DNA of 15,806 nt from SIG607 sp045648445 (GTDB lineage Bacteria; Bacillota; Clostridia; Oscillospirales; Acutalibacteraceae), in NCBI GenBank assembly GCA_045648445.1, contig JAZRNY010000026.1, forward strand, positions 1 through 15,806, in the 5' to 3' direction. A program made the translations under genes and the position numbers. This document shows positions 1 to 7,276 of the stretch, in pieces. Under the pieces are notes generated by a model that had not been told where the DNA came from, did not search any database, and saw nothing but the letters and a program-made list of their open reading frames with translations. Positions within the stretch are counted from its first letter, which is position 1. Every line of letters begins with the position of its first letter.

Positions 1-126
1 AATTTTCAAAGAAAATTTGTCATTACCCATTGCAATAAGTGTCGTGCAAAATTAAATTCCACTATTTAATTTTGCCAAAGCCACTTGAAAAGTGGCTTGT
101 CGAAGCGCTTTCCAGCGTTTCGACAA
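1..126. repeat. Cluster of four hairpins upstream of fprA
   Basis: No gene is supported here. Four inverted repeats follow one another. AATTTTC (1-7) pairs with GAAAATT (11-17). GCAAAATTAAAT (46-57) pairs perfectly with 64-75 around a 6-nt loop. AGCCACTT (79-86) pairs with 90-97. A 13-bp arm at 97-109 pairs with 114-126 (one G-T pair) around the loop TTCC. None is followed by a convincing T-run on the plus strand. They could be old terminators of a gene left of the window, palindromic repeats, or a structured leader. The pairings are read directly from the sequence; the role is unknown. Confidence 0.6.
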
Positions 127-137
127 ACAACAATCAT

Positions 138-143
138 TATAAT
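138..143 (+). promoter_or_regulatory. Possible -10 box for fprA-rubredoxin
   Basis: A perfect TATAAT lies about 28 bp before the fprA start. No good -35 box is found at 16-18 bp; that position falls inside the 97-126 hairpin. The promoter is therefore tentative, and the hairpin could be an operator or the -35 may be non-canonical. Confidence 0.4.
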
Positions 144-171
144 GAAAAAAATAAATTTTAGGAGTAAAATA

Positions 172-1320
172 ATGAAAATTAAAGATAACATTTATTACGT
201 TGGTGTAAACGATAAGGAAATAGATTTGTTTGAGGGTCAATACATTGTACCAAACGGTATGGCGTATAATTCCTATGTTTTAATGGATGACAAAATTGCA
301 GTTATGGATTCTGTTGACGGCAGATTCGGAAACGCGTGGATAGAAAACATAAAAAATACTTTGGGCGATAAAACACCCGACTATATAATTGTTCAACATA
401 TGGAGCCCGACCATTCATCAAGTCTTATGCTTTTTGCCGAGACCTATAAAAATGCTACTTTTGTTGCATCAAGCAAAGCGTTTACCATGATGAAAAATTT
501 TTACGGCAACGATTTTGCTGACAGACGAATAGTTGTGAAGGATGGGGATACACTAAATCTCGGAAGCCTTACGCTTAACTTTGTTGCCGCTCCAATGGTA
601 CATTGGCCTGAGGTCATGATGACCTATGAAAGCGCCACCAAAACTCTTTTTTCTGCCGACGGCTTCGGAAAATTCGGTGCGCATGACGCTGACGAGGACT
701 GGGCTTGCGAAGCAAGAAGATATTATTTCGGTATTGTAGGCAAATACGGTATTCAGGTGCAAATGGTGCTTAAAAGGGTTGCTGATATTGAAATTGAAAC
801 CATCTGCCCCTTGCACGGACCTATTTTAAGTGAAAATTTAGGCTATTATCTTGACCTTTATAACACTTGGTCTTCTTATGGAACCGAAAGCGAAGGCGTA
901 GTTATTGCCTATACCTCGGTTTACGGAAATACTAAAAAAGCGGTTGAACTTTTAGCAGAAGAACTTAAAATTAACGGTCACGAAAAGGTAGTTGTCAACG
1001 ATCTTGCAAGAAGTGATATGGCAGAATGTGTTGAGGATGCCTTCCGTTACGGTAAAATAGTTCTTGCTACAACTACCTATAATAATGACATTTTCCCCTT
1101 TATGAAGGAATTTATAAATCATTTGACCGAACGTAATTTCCAAAATAAAAAAATCGGTATCATTGAAAACGGCACTTGGGGACCCAATGCTTCAAGAGTT
1201 ATGAAGGGAATGCTTGAAAATTGCAAAAACCTTACCTTCTGCGAAAACGAAGTTAAGATTTTATCGGCTGTTAACGAAGAAAATATAAACGCTATAAAAG
1301 CTCTTGCAAAAGAACTTTAA
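172..1320 (+). CDS. fprA: FprA-family A-type flavoprotein (flavo-diiron O2/NO reductase)
   Basis: Cytoplasmic flavo-diiron protein of 382 residues, a normal family length. Such enzymes take electrons from rubredoxin and reduce O2 to water or NO to N2O. Residues 1-240 are a metallo-beta-lactamase-like domain with the diiron ligand set: H76-x-E78-x-D80-H81 in HMEPDH, H144, D163 and H215 in PLHGP. From about residue 243 a flavodoxin domain begins with the FMN phosphate loop TSVYGNT. The ATG at 172 is preferred over an in-frame upstream start at 85, because TAGGAG sits 7 nt before it, the family N-terminus matches from here, and the upstream start lies inside a hairpin. A rubredoxin gene follows 23 nt downstream, which fits the redox partnership. 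O2 versus NO preference cannot be read from the sequence. Confidence 0.95.
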   Translation: MKIKDNIYYVGVNDKEIDLFEGQYIVPNGMAYNSYVLMDDKIAVMDSVDGRFGNAWIENIKNTLGDKTPDYIIVQHMEPDHSSSLMLFAETYKNATFVASSKAFTMMKNFYGNDFADRRIVVKDGDTLNLGSLTLNFVAAPMVHWPEVMMTYESATKTLFSADGFGKFGAHDADEDWACEARRYYFGIVGKYGIQVQMVLKRVADIEIETICPLHGPILSENLGYYLDLYNTWSSYGTESEGVVIAYTSVYGNTKKAVELLAEELKINGHEKVVVNDLARSDMAECVEDAFRYGKIVLATTTYNNDIFPFMKEFINHLTERNFQNKKIGIIENGTWGPNASRVMKGMLENCKNLTFCENEVKILSAVNEENINAIKALAKEL

Positions 1321-1343
1321 TATATTTATAAGGAGTAATTTTA

Positions 1344-1502
1344 ATGAAATACGTATGCGATGCTTGCGGTTGGATTTACGACGAGGAAAAGGGCGACGCT
1401 GATTTAGGTATTGAGCCCGGCACCAAATTTGAGGATTTACCGGAAGATTTTGAATGTCCTCTCTGCGGTGTAGGTAAGGATATGTTCATCGCAGAAGAAT
1501 AA
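1344..1502 (+). CDS. Rubredoxin
   Basis: Small cytoplasmic electron carrier of 52 residues, the standard rubredoxin length. A single iron is held by four cysteines in two knuckles: C5-x-x-C8-G-W near the N-terminus and C38-P-L-C41-G near the C-terminus. The conserved aromatic YxC start (KYVCDACGWIYD) and the PGTKFEDLPEDFECP segment are typical. AAGGAG at 1330-1335 gives a good ribosome binding site 8 nt before the ATG. It lies 23 nt after fprA and is almost certainly co-transcribed, serving as the direct electron donor to the flavo-diiron protein. A hairpin after the stop probably ends the operon. Confidence 0.97.
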   Translation: MKYVCDACGWIYDEEKGDADLGIEPGTKFEDLPEDFECPLCGVGKDMFIAEE

Positions 1503-1521
1503 TTTAAAAACCGAATTGACA

Positions 1522-1579
1522 GAGCGTTCACTTAGGCTTTATCCCTAAATGGACGCTCCGATTTATTTAGGATTTTTTT
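1522..1579 (+). terminator. Probable terminator of fprA-rubredoxin operon
   Basis: A 15-bp stem, 1522-1536 with 1544-1558, contains one G-T pair and one mismatch around a short loop. A seven-T run follows at 1573-1579, about 14 nt after the stem. The gap to the T-run makes this a weaker intrinsic terminator than the others in the window. Confidence 0.55.
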
Positions 1580-1645
1580 GCTGATGTAATTTGTTGCAAT
1601 ATTTTTTAATTCGTTGTAATGTTTTTGGATTTTGCAGTAAAATTA

Positions 1646-1673
1646 TTGTGTTATTGCTGCTTTTTAGTATAAT
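1646..1673 (+). promoter_or_regulatory. Promoter for secreted SGNH-like gene
   Basis: TATAAT (1668-1673) with a partial -35, TTGTGT (1646-1651), at 16-bp spacing. It is 18 bp before the start codon region and separate from the previous operon. Confidence 0.45.
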
Positions 1674-1690
1674 TATAGTGAGGTGTTGTT

Positions 1691-2431
1691 ATGAAAAGAA
1701 TATTATCTGTTATTTTAACTTTATTGCTTTTGACTTCTGCGTTAATCATTCCCGTAAACGCGCAGAATGAGGCTTACGTTTACGAGGGTGATACATACTA
1801 TAAATTCACCTTTGGTGAAAACGGCACTTCTTATAGAGGGGAATACGTTGATAAAAAGATATACACCCACAAAAACAATCAGTATTATGCCCTTTATGAT
1901 AATGAAGGATATAATAAGGTGTCCCTTAGCGAAAATACCATTTACGACGTAAATTTGGGCAAAAACATTGATACAATGAGTATAAAAGCAGGCGGTACTG
2001 CGGGAAATTGGAGATGGGTACCGTTAAAAGCCGACGGAACTCCTTTTGAGGTAAAACCTAATGCCTCTTATACTGTTAACATTAAATTTTACATAAAAAA
2101 TCTTGGTACCAACGACCTTAATGCGTATAACTGGAGTCCAAATGCAACTCAAAGACAGGAACTTACCGATAACTATGTAAAACTGCTTAAAGTTATAAGA
2201 AATTATAATCCCAATGCGAAAATAATTTGTCTTGCAGGCGGTATGATAGCTTCTTATAAGAATCCTTTGCAAAATGCAATAAATTCTTTGGGTGGCAACG
2301 GTGCTAATTTATATTTATATGATATTACAACACCGCTTAATTTAGGCGGCGCAGGACATCCTACCGAATATCAGCAAAGAATTATAGCAAATGAAGTTTT
2401 GGAAATTTTACAAAGAGATTTCCTTAAATAA
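1691..2431 (+). CDS. Secreted protein: partial surface module fused to truncated SGNH esterase
   Basis: Exported protein of 246 residues. Residues 1-24 are a signal peptide (MKR, a leucine-rich core, then PVNA before the cleavage site). Residues 25-135 look like a beta-rich surface or carbohydrate-binding type module (GNWRWVPLKADGTPFEVKP..YTVNIKFYI). At about residue 137 the sequence abruptly becomes SGNH hydrolase-like: NLGTND (block III, 137-142), a helix and strand (YVKLLKVIRNYNPNAKIICL), and the C-terminal block V-like GHPTEYQQRIIANEVL, with the candidate catalytic His at 223. The block I segment carrying the nucleophilic serine (GDSxT or similar), which should lie about 100 residues before GTND, is absent. 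The ORF is intact with a GAGGTG ribosome binding site, so this is an in-frame loss rather than a frameshift. As written it should not be an active esterase. The module identity is inferred by eye. Confidence 0.6.
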   Translation: MKRILSVILTLLLLTSALIIPVNAQNEAYVYEGDTYYKFTFGENGTSYRGEYVDKKIYTHKNNQYYALYDNEGYNKVSLSENTIYDVNLGKNIDTMSIKAGGTAGNWRWVPLKADGTPFEVKPNASYTVNIKFYIKNLGTNDLNAYNWSPNATQRQELTDNYVKLLKVIRNYNPNAKIICLAGGMIASYKNPLQNAINSLGGNGANLYLYDITTPLNLGGAGHPTEYQQRIIANEVLEILQRDFLK

Positions 2432-2435
2432 AACA

Positions 2436-2468
2436 AAAAACTCGTTCAGTCAACCTGAACGAGTTTTT
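2436..2468. terminator. Bidirectional terminator between convergent genes
   Basis: A perfect 14-bp stem, AAAAACTCGTTCAG (2436-2449) with 2455-2468, has a 5-nt loop. A-tracts and T-tracts on both sides let it serve the plus-strand SGNH-like gene and the minus-strand Dabb gene. Confidence 0.92.
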
Positions 2469-2480
2469 AATTTTTGCTGA

Positions 2481-2780
2481 TTAAATTTCAAAATCAAGAC
2501 AACTTCTTTGTGCTGTAAAGGGACGAACAAAGGTATCGGCTACAAAAACGTGGTCGGGATGAACGGCATATCCCTTTAATGCTGCTTCACTAACAAATGA
2601 AGAATCAAGCATTAAATCCGCATTAGAGGAAGCAAGACCTTCGGTATAAACTTTGATTTCGGTAAGTCCGTCGATTTTACCCATAAGTCCTTCAAGATTT
2701 TCCTTAATATTCTTTTTTATTTTTGCCTTTTCGTTTTCATCGCACTCTTTAAGAGTCCACAAAATAATATGTTTTACCAT
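2481..2780 (-). CDS. Dabb-domain (stress-responsive A/B barrel) protein
   Basis: Small cytoplasmic protein of 99 residues matching the Dabb family, a dimeric ferredoxin-like alpha/beta barrel. Typical signs are the N-terminal MVKHIILWTLK strand, the amphipathic helix with many Lys and Glu, the central strand IKVYTEGLASSNADLMLDSSF, and the late YAVHPDHVFVADTFVRPF segment with its HPDH motif. Some members bind hydrophobic ligands or act as cyclases or monooxygenases, but most bacterial single-domain members have no assigned reaction, and none can be assigned here. The start chosen is the ATG at 2778-2780: a GAGGTG ribosome binding site lies just upstream, and an upstream in-frame GTG (2787-2789) is part of that site. 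It is a single-gene unit. Confidence 0.85.
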   Translation of the reverse strand: MVKHIILWTLKECDENEKAKIKKNIKENLEGLMGKIDGLTEIKVYTEGLASSNADLMLDSSFVSEAALKGYAVHPDHVFVADTFVRPFTAQRSCLDFEI

Positions 2781-2798
2781 ATTTATCACCTCGTAAAA

Positions 2799-2826
2799 AG
2801 TATAACATATTTAATGAAAAATGCAA
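2799..2826 (-). promoter_or_regulatory. Possible promoter for Dabb gene
   Basis: On the minus strand a TATACT -10 box (2799-2804) lies 16 bp from a TTGCAT -35-like box (2821-2826). The AT-rich context makes this moderate evidence only. Confidence 0.4.
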
Positions 2827-2879
2827 ATACTATATTTTAAGATTTGTAAATATTTTTTTGATTTTTTGATAAAAAAATA

Positions 2880-2908
2880 TTGAAAATTTATTGCTTATTT
2901 AGTATAAT
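2880..2908 (+). promoter_or_regulatory. Strong promoter for CofE-like/guaA operon
   Basis: TTGAAA (2880-2885), a 17-bp spacer and TATAAT (2903-2908): a near-consensus sigma-A promoter about 60 bp before the CofE-like start. Confidence 0.85.
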
Positions 2909-2967
2909 AAATTGTTGTAAAGGGCAAGGTATAGAAATCTACCTCCCAACCGGAAAGGAAAATTTTT

Positions 2968-4170
2968 ATGAACACAAAAGAACGCAGAGTAGGTACCGTT
3001 TCCCGCGGTATTCGTTGTCCTATTATAAGAGAGGGCGACGATCTTGCAAAAATAGTTGCAGACAGCGTACTTGAAGCAGCAGAATTTGAAGGCTTTGAAC
3101 TTAGAGATCGTGACGTAATTTCTATGACTGAATCTATAGTTGCTCGTGCTCAGGGTAACTATGCCCACGTAAACGATATTGCTGCTGACATTAAAGCAAA
3201 ATTCGGGGATGAAACCGTAGGTGTTATTTTCCCAATACTTTCCCGTAACCGTTTTTCTATTTGTCTTAAAGGTATAGCAAGAGGCGCTAAAAAAATTGTT
3301 CTTATGCTTAGTTACCCCTCTGACGAAGTTGGTAACTCTCTTGCCACCTATGACCTTATTGATGCAGCAGGTATCAATCCTTATTCCGACGTTTTATCAC
3401 TCGAACGCTATCGTGAAGTGTTCGGTGTACAAAAACTTGAATTTACCGGTGTTGACTACGTTCAGTATTACGGTGATTTAATTAAAGCAGAAGGCTGTGA
3501 GGTTGAAATTATTTTTGCTAATCAGCCCAAGGCAATTCTTGACTATACAAAATACGTTCTTACCTGTGATATTCATACCAGAGTCAGAACTAAGAGAATC
3601 TTAAAAGAAGGCGGAGCAGTTAAGGTATTCGGCCTTGACGAAATTCTTAATGCGCCCGTTAACGGAAGCGGTTGCAATGAAAAGTATGGTCTTTTAGGTT
3701 CGAATAAATCTACTGAAGAAAAGATTAAACTTTTCCCAAGAGAATGTAAGGATTTGGTTCTTGACGTACAAAAGCGCATTAAGGATGCAACAGGCAAAAC
3801 CGTTGAAGTTATGGTTTACGGTGACGGCGCATTTAAGGATCCTCAGGGTAAAATCTGGGAACTTGCCGACCCCGTTGTATCTCCTGCATTTACCGACGGC
3901 CTTATCGGTACTCCGAATGAATTAAAACTTAAATATCTTGCAGATAACGATTTTAAAGATCTTTCGGGTGAAGCACTTAAAAAGGCTATTTCCGATAGCA
4001 TTAAAGCTAAGGACGGCAGCAGTCTTGTAGGTAATATGGCTGCTCAGGGTACAACTCCCAGACAGTTGACCGACCTTATCGGTTCTCTTTGCGACCTTAC
4101 CAGTGGTTCCGGTGATAAGGGTACTCCCGTAGTTCTCGTTCAGGGCTATTTTGATAACTATACCAACTAA
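2968..4170 (+). CDS. CofE-like protein (coenzyme F420-0:L-glutamate ligase family)
   Basis: Cytoplasmic protein of 400 residues that resembles the F420-0 gamma-glutamyl ligase (CofE) family. The family signs are near the N-terminus: an RGIRCPIIREGDDLAKIVADSV segment followed by RDVISMTESIVARAQGN, matching the CofE pattern of GDDL plus a DVxxxTxxIVxxAxG strand-helix. Classical archaeal CofE is about 250 residues, so this one is clearly longer, with an extra C-terminal half including VMVYGDGAFKDPQGKIWELADPVVSPAF. CofE uses GTP to add glutamate to F420-0. F420 is not expected in gut Clostridia and no other F420 gene is nearby, so the true substrate is unknown. A guaA-type gene follows after 18 nt under the same promoter. 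GGAAAGGA lies before the ATG. The family call is fairly firm; the function is not. Confidence 0.75.
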   Translation: MNTKERRVGTVSRGIRCPIIREGDDLAKIVADSVLEAAEFEGFELRDRDVISMTESIVARAQGNYAHVNDIAADIKAKFGDETVGVIFPILSRNRFSICLKGIARGAKKIVLMLSYPSDEVGNSLATYDLIDAAGINPYSDVLSLERYREVFGVQKLEFTGVDYVQYYGDLIKAEGCEVEIIFANQPKAILDYTKYVLTCDIHTRVRTKRILKEGGAVKVFGLDEILNAPVNGSGCNEKYGLLGSNKSTEEKIKLFPRECKDLVLDVQKRIKDATGKTVEVMVYGDGAFKDPQGKIWELADPVVSPAFTDGLIGTPNELKLKYLADNDFKDLSGEALKKAISDSIKAKDGSSLVGNMAAQGTTPRQLTDLIGSLCDLTSGSGDKGTPVVLVQGYFDNYTN

Positions 4171-4188
4171 GTTAAGAGGTTAAAATAT

Positions 4189-5190
4189 ATGGAAAATAAT
4201 GTAAGACCCGAATCAATGGCTCGTATTACCACTAAAGAACTTGCCGACGCTTTTATTGAAGAACAGATTAAAGAGGTTCGCGCTCAGGTAGGCGACAAAA
4301 AAGTTCTTCTCGCGCTTTCCGGCGGTGTAGATTCTTCAGTTGTTGCAGCCCTTCTTATTAAAGCAATCGGAAAACAACTTGTATGTGTTCACGTTAACCA
4401 CGGTCTTATGCGTAAGGGTGAAAGCCAAGCAGTTATTGATATGTTCAGAGGCGAACTTGATGCTAACCTTATTTACGTTGACGCAACCGACCGCTTTTTA
4501 GATTTACTTGCAGGTGTAAGCGAACCCGAAAAGAAGAGAAAGATTATCGGCGCAGAATTTATCAACGTATTTGCTGATGAAGCAAGAAAACTTGAAGGTA
4601 TCGAATATCTTGCTCAGGGTACCATTTACCCCGATATTTTAGAGAGTATCAAACAGGCAGAGGGTAAAAAGGCTGTTAAGTCTCACCATAACGTTGGCGG
4701 ACTTCCCGAAGACCTCAACTTTAGCCTTGTTGAGCCTATTAAACTTCTCTTTAAGGACGAAGTAAGAGTTGTTGGTGAAGCATTAGGTCTTCCTCACGCA
4801 ATGGTTTACCGTCAGCCGTTCCCAGGCCCCGGTCTTGGCGTAAGATGTCTTGGCGCGATCACCCGTGACAGACTTCACGCTTTAAGAGAAGCAGACGCAA
4901 TTTTAAGAGACGAATTTGATAAATGCGGTCTTAGCGAAAAGGTATGGCAGTATTTCGTTGTTATCCCTGATATTAAGAGTGTTGGCGTTAAGGACGAAAG
5001 CCGTTACGAAGGCTGGCCTGCAATTATCCGCGCCGTAAATACTAAAGACGCTATGAGCGCAACTATTGAAGAAATTCCCTATAGCGTTCTCCATAAAATC
5101 ACCGCTCGTATCACAAGCGAAGTTGATGGCATCAACCGCGTCCTTATGGACCTCACCCCCAAACCCGTCGGCACAATCGAGTGGGAATAA
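4189..5190 (+). CDS. guaA: GMP synthase ATP-pyrophosphatase subunit (no glutaminase domain)
   Basis: Cytoplasmic enzyme of 333 residues that adenylates and aminates XMP to GMP. It has the PP-loop SGGVDSS (44-50), HVNHGLMRKGE (68-78), the QGTIYPDILES segment, HHNVGG (166-171), RQPFPGPGLGVR (208-219) and the canonical dimerisation-domain C-terminus ending PKPVGTIEWE. Single-chain bacterial GuaA is about 510-530 residues with an N-terminal class I glutamine amidotransferase of about 200 residues. That domain is absent here: the gene starts only about 40 residues before the PP-loop, and the DNA upstream encodes the CofE-like protein. The layout matches the archaeal-type split GMP synthase, in which a separate glutaminase supplies ammonia, or an ammonia-dependent enzyme. 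No glutaminase subunit is in the window. AAGAGG precedes the ATG. Confidence 0.93.
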   Translation: MENNVRPESMARITTKELADAFIEEQIKEVRAQVGDKKVLLALSGGVDSSVVAALLIKAIGKQLVCVHVNHGLMRKGESQAVIDMFRGELDANLIYVDATDRFLDLLAGVSEPEKKRKIIGAEFINVFADEARKLEGIEYLAQGTIYPDILESIKQAEGKKAVKSHHNVGGLPEDLNFSLVEPIKLLFKDEVRVVGEALGLPHAMVYRQPFPGPGLGVRCLGAITRDRLHALREADAILRDEFDKCGLSEKVWQYFVVIPDIKSVGVKDESRYEGWPAIIRAVNTKDAMSATIEEIPYSVLHKITARITSEVDGINRVLMDLTPKPVGTIEWE

Positions 5191-5220
5191 TTCATTTCCT
5201 TTTTAATTTTACAATTTTGT

Positions 5221-5258
5221 CAACACCTTTTCGTTTTTGCGAAAGGGTGTTGCTTTTT
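5221..5258 (+). terminator. Terminator after guaA
   Basis: A 13-bp stem, CAACACCTTTTCG (5221-5233) with 5240-5252 and one T-G pair, has a 6-nt loop and is followed by a short T-run at 5254-5258. Confidence 0.88.
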
Positions 5259-5303
5259 CTACTGTTTGTGGAGTTTGGTTAGGCTTTTCTTTTTATTCTG
5301 GAG

Positions 5304-5331
5304 TTGTCTTTTGAAAGTTTTTTGTTATAAT
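5304..5331 (+). promoter_or_regulatory. Promoter for GH42-like gene
   Basis: TTGTCT (5304-5309), a 16-bp spacer and TATAAT (5326-5331). The -10 is preceded by TGT, giving an extended -10 (TGnTATAAT). Confidence 0.75.
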
Positions 5332-5362
5332 TATTATATATACAAACAATGAGGTGGTTTTT

Positions 5363-7138
5363 ATGGCTAAAAGTTACGTAAAAAAAATAAACGGTACCGT
5401 AAAACTTTTTGTAAATGATGAAATCGCGCCTTCCTGTGCATATACTACATATTTTCACGAAAGAAATTGCTATAAGGAATTTGCTGATGCGGGGTATCAG
5501 CTTTACTCTGTTACAATTGCTTTTGCTACAGGTTCTATGAATTCATTTAAGGGATATACCCCTCACGAAGCAGGTATATTTGATAAAGAGGGTAATCCCG
5601 ATTTTGCTATTGTTGATGAAGCAATCCAAAAAGTTATTCGTGCAAATCCTAATGCCTATATCTTCCCTCGCGTATTTATGACTATGCCTGAGTGGTGGTG
5701 TGAGCAGCATCCGGAGGAAACAATTGTTGACCCTTGCGGTAAAAACCGCGAAATGCTTTTTTCAGACGCCTACAGAAAAGATGGCGGCGAAATGCTGAAA
5801 CAACTTATAAAGCATATACAGAGCAAGCCTTATGCTGAAAATATTATTGGTTATCATTTGGCAGGCGGTTGTACTGAAGAATGGTTCCATTATGACAGAA
5901 ACGGTTCTGTTTGCGATAATACAAAAAAATATTTCTTCCGCTTTTTAGACGAAAAGTACCCTGAAGAAAAACTTCCGCGCGAACTCCCGAATTTGCAAAA
6001 TCTTAAGGTGATGGGCGAAATACAGGACAGACTTCTTGTGCGCTATTTGGAATTCAGTAATACTGCCGTAGCCGATAGTATAATGCATTTTGCTAAAATA
6101 GTGAAAGAAGCCACAAATTACGAGCAAACCGTTGGTGTATTTTACGGCTATCTTAATGAGGTTGGTAACCCACTTAACGGAGATTTAGCGCTTAATTATA
6201 TAATAGATTGCGACGATATCGATTTTTACTGTTCTCCTAATTCTTATATAAATACTCGCGGTTTGGGAATTGACTGGGGCGATATGATGCCTTTTTCATC
6301 CCTTAAAGAGCATAATAAAATATATTTTTCAGAGTGTGATATTCGTACTTCTTTAACCGACTACATAAACAATTGTCGCCCCGGCGCAGATAAAAACAAT
6401 CAATACTATGACCCTATTTATTTAGGTCCAAAATCTATTTTTAAGTCGGTTGCAGCAATGCGTAAAGCATTTTCACATCAAATAACCCGTGGCAACAGTC
6501 TGTGGTGGTTTGATATGTGGGGCAGATGGTACAGCCATCCAAAATATATGGCGGAAATAAAGCGCTGTAAAAAACTTTATGATACACACGATGAAACGCA
6601 GTATAGCTATAAATCCGAAATAGCTGTGTTTATTGACGGAAGCCTTTACTACCGTCACGGAATGGGACATCAGTCTGTTTGGTCGCAAAACAGCATCAGA
6701 AACAGCCTTGGCAACAGCGGTCTTTCTTACGATATGTATTTGCTTGACGATTTTAAGGCTAACTATAAAAAGTATAAGGCGATTATTTTACCTGCTACCT
6801 TGCATACCGATGAACTTCTTAAAGCTAAAAAAATGTGTGATGAGGCAGGCATATCGGTTCTTTTAGGCAGTGTGGAAAAATATAAGTTTACACCGGAAGA
6901 GCTTCGCGATTTTGCTCGGTCGGCTAATGCTCACGTTTTTTGTGACTCAGACGATGTGATTTGCTATGGTAACAGTTTATTATCAATTCATACGGCTTCG
7001 GCAGGCGAAAAGAAGATAAAACTTCCCAAAACCGCAACTGTCAAAAACGTATGCTCAAATAAGGCGCCCTTTAGAACAGATGAAATAACCGTAAAAATGA
7101 AAAAACACGAAACCCTTATTTTTACTTTAAAAGATTAA
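5363..7138 (+). CDS. GH42-like beta-galactosidase-type glycoside hydrolase
   Basis: Cytoplasmic 591-residue clan GH-A type glycosidase most like GH42 and relatives. It has no signal peptide, so it would act on imported sugars or glycosides. The barrel begins near residue 20. The strand-4 candidate acid/base is E173 in GGCTEEWFHY, which differs from the usual GH42 Asn-Glu pair. The candidate nucleophile is E324 in IYFSECDIRT at the strand-7 position. Later, RGNSLWWFDMWGRWY fits strand 8. Residues from about 420 (IAVFIDGSLYYRH ... YKAIILP) resemble the GH42 trimerisation domain, followed by a short beta-domain ending. Typical GH42 enzymes are about 650-700 residues, so this is slightly short. 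The ATG at 5363 is chosen over an in-frame GTG at 5354 because GAGGTGG (5351-5357) is its ribosome binding site. Substrate is unknown. Confidence 0.8.
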   Translation: MAKSYVKKINGTVKLFVNDEIAPSCAYTTYFHERNCYKEFADAGYQLYSVTIAFATGSMNSFKGYTPHEAGIFDKEGNPDFAIVDEAIQKVIRANPNAYIFPRVFMTMPEWWCEQHPEETIVDPCGKNREMLFSDAYRKDGGEMLKQLIKHIQSKPYAENIIGYHLAGGCTEEWFHYDRNGSVCDNTKKYFFRFLDEKYPEEKLPRELPNLQNLKVMGEIQDRLLVRYLEFSNTAVADSIMHFAKIVKEATNYEQTVGVFYGYLNEVGNPLNGDLALNYIIDCDDIDFYCSPNSYINTRGLGIDWGDMMPFSSLKEHNKIYFSECDIRTSLTDYINNCRPGADKNNQYYDPIYLGPKSIFKSVAAMRKAFSHQITRGNSLWWFDMWGRWYSHPKYMAEIKRCKKLYDTHDETQYSYKSEIAVFIDGSLYYRHGMGHQSVWSQNSIRNSLGNSGLSYDMYLLDDFKANYKKYKAIILPATLHTDELLKAKKMCDEAGISVLLGSVEKYKFTPEELRDFARSANAHVFCDSDDVICYGNSLLSIHTASAGEKKIKLPKTATVKNVCSNKAPFRTDEITVKMKKHETLIFTLKD

Positions 7139-7141
7139 ATG

Positions 7142-7178
7142 AAACTCGGAATCTTTTTGAAAAGATTCCGAGTTTTTT
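7142..7178. terminator. Terminator after GH42-like gene
   Basis: A perfect 16-bp inverted repeat, 7142-7157 with 7160-7175 (arm AAACTCGGAATCTTTT), is followed by a T-run to 7178. It begins 3 nt after the stop codon. Confidence 0.93.
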
Positions 7179-7199
7179 GTACCCAAAAAGAAAAAGTTG

Positions 7200-7208
7200 T
7201 GTTATAAT
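7200..7208 (+). promoter_or_regulatory. Extended -10 promoter for SCP2-like/aminotransferase operon
   Basis: TGTTATAAT matches the extended -10 pattern TGnTATAAT. No good -35 lies at 16-18 bp (a TTGTAC is 20 bp away), as often tolerated by extended -10 promoters. The inferred 5' leader is about 60 nt. Confidence 0.65.
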
Positions 7209-7276
7209 AGTCGTAGTTTGTCGAAACGTGTTGTTTATGACTTTTGGTATATATTATTTAATACGGAGGTAAATTT

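Noticed and set aside
85..171. Upstream in-frame start for the FprA gene
   Set aside because: It lies inside a hairpin, adds residues unlike the family N-terminus, and lacks a good ribosome binding site, whereas the ATG at 172 has TAGGAG at proper spacing.
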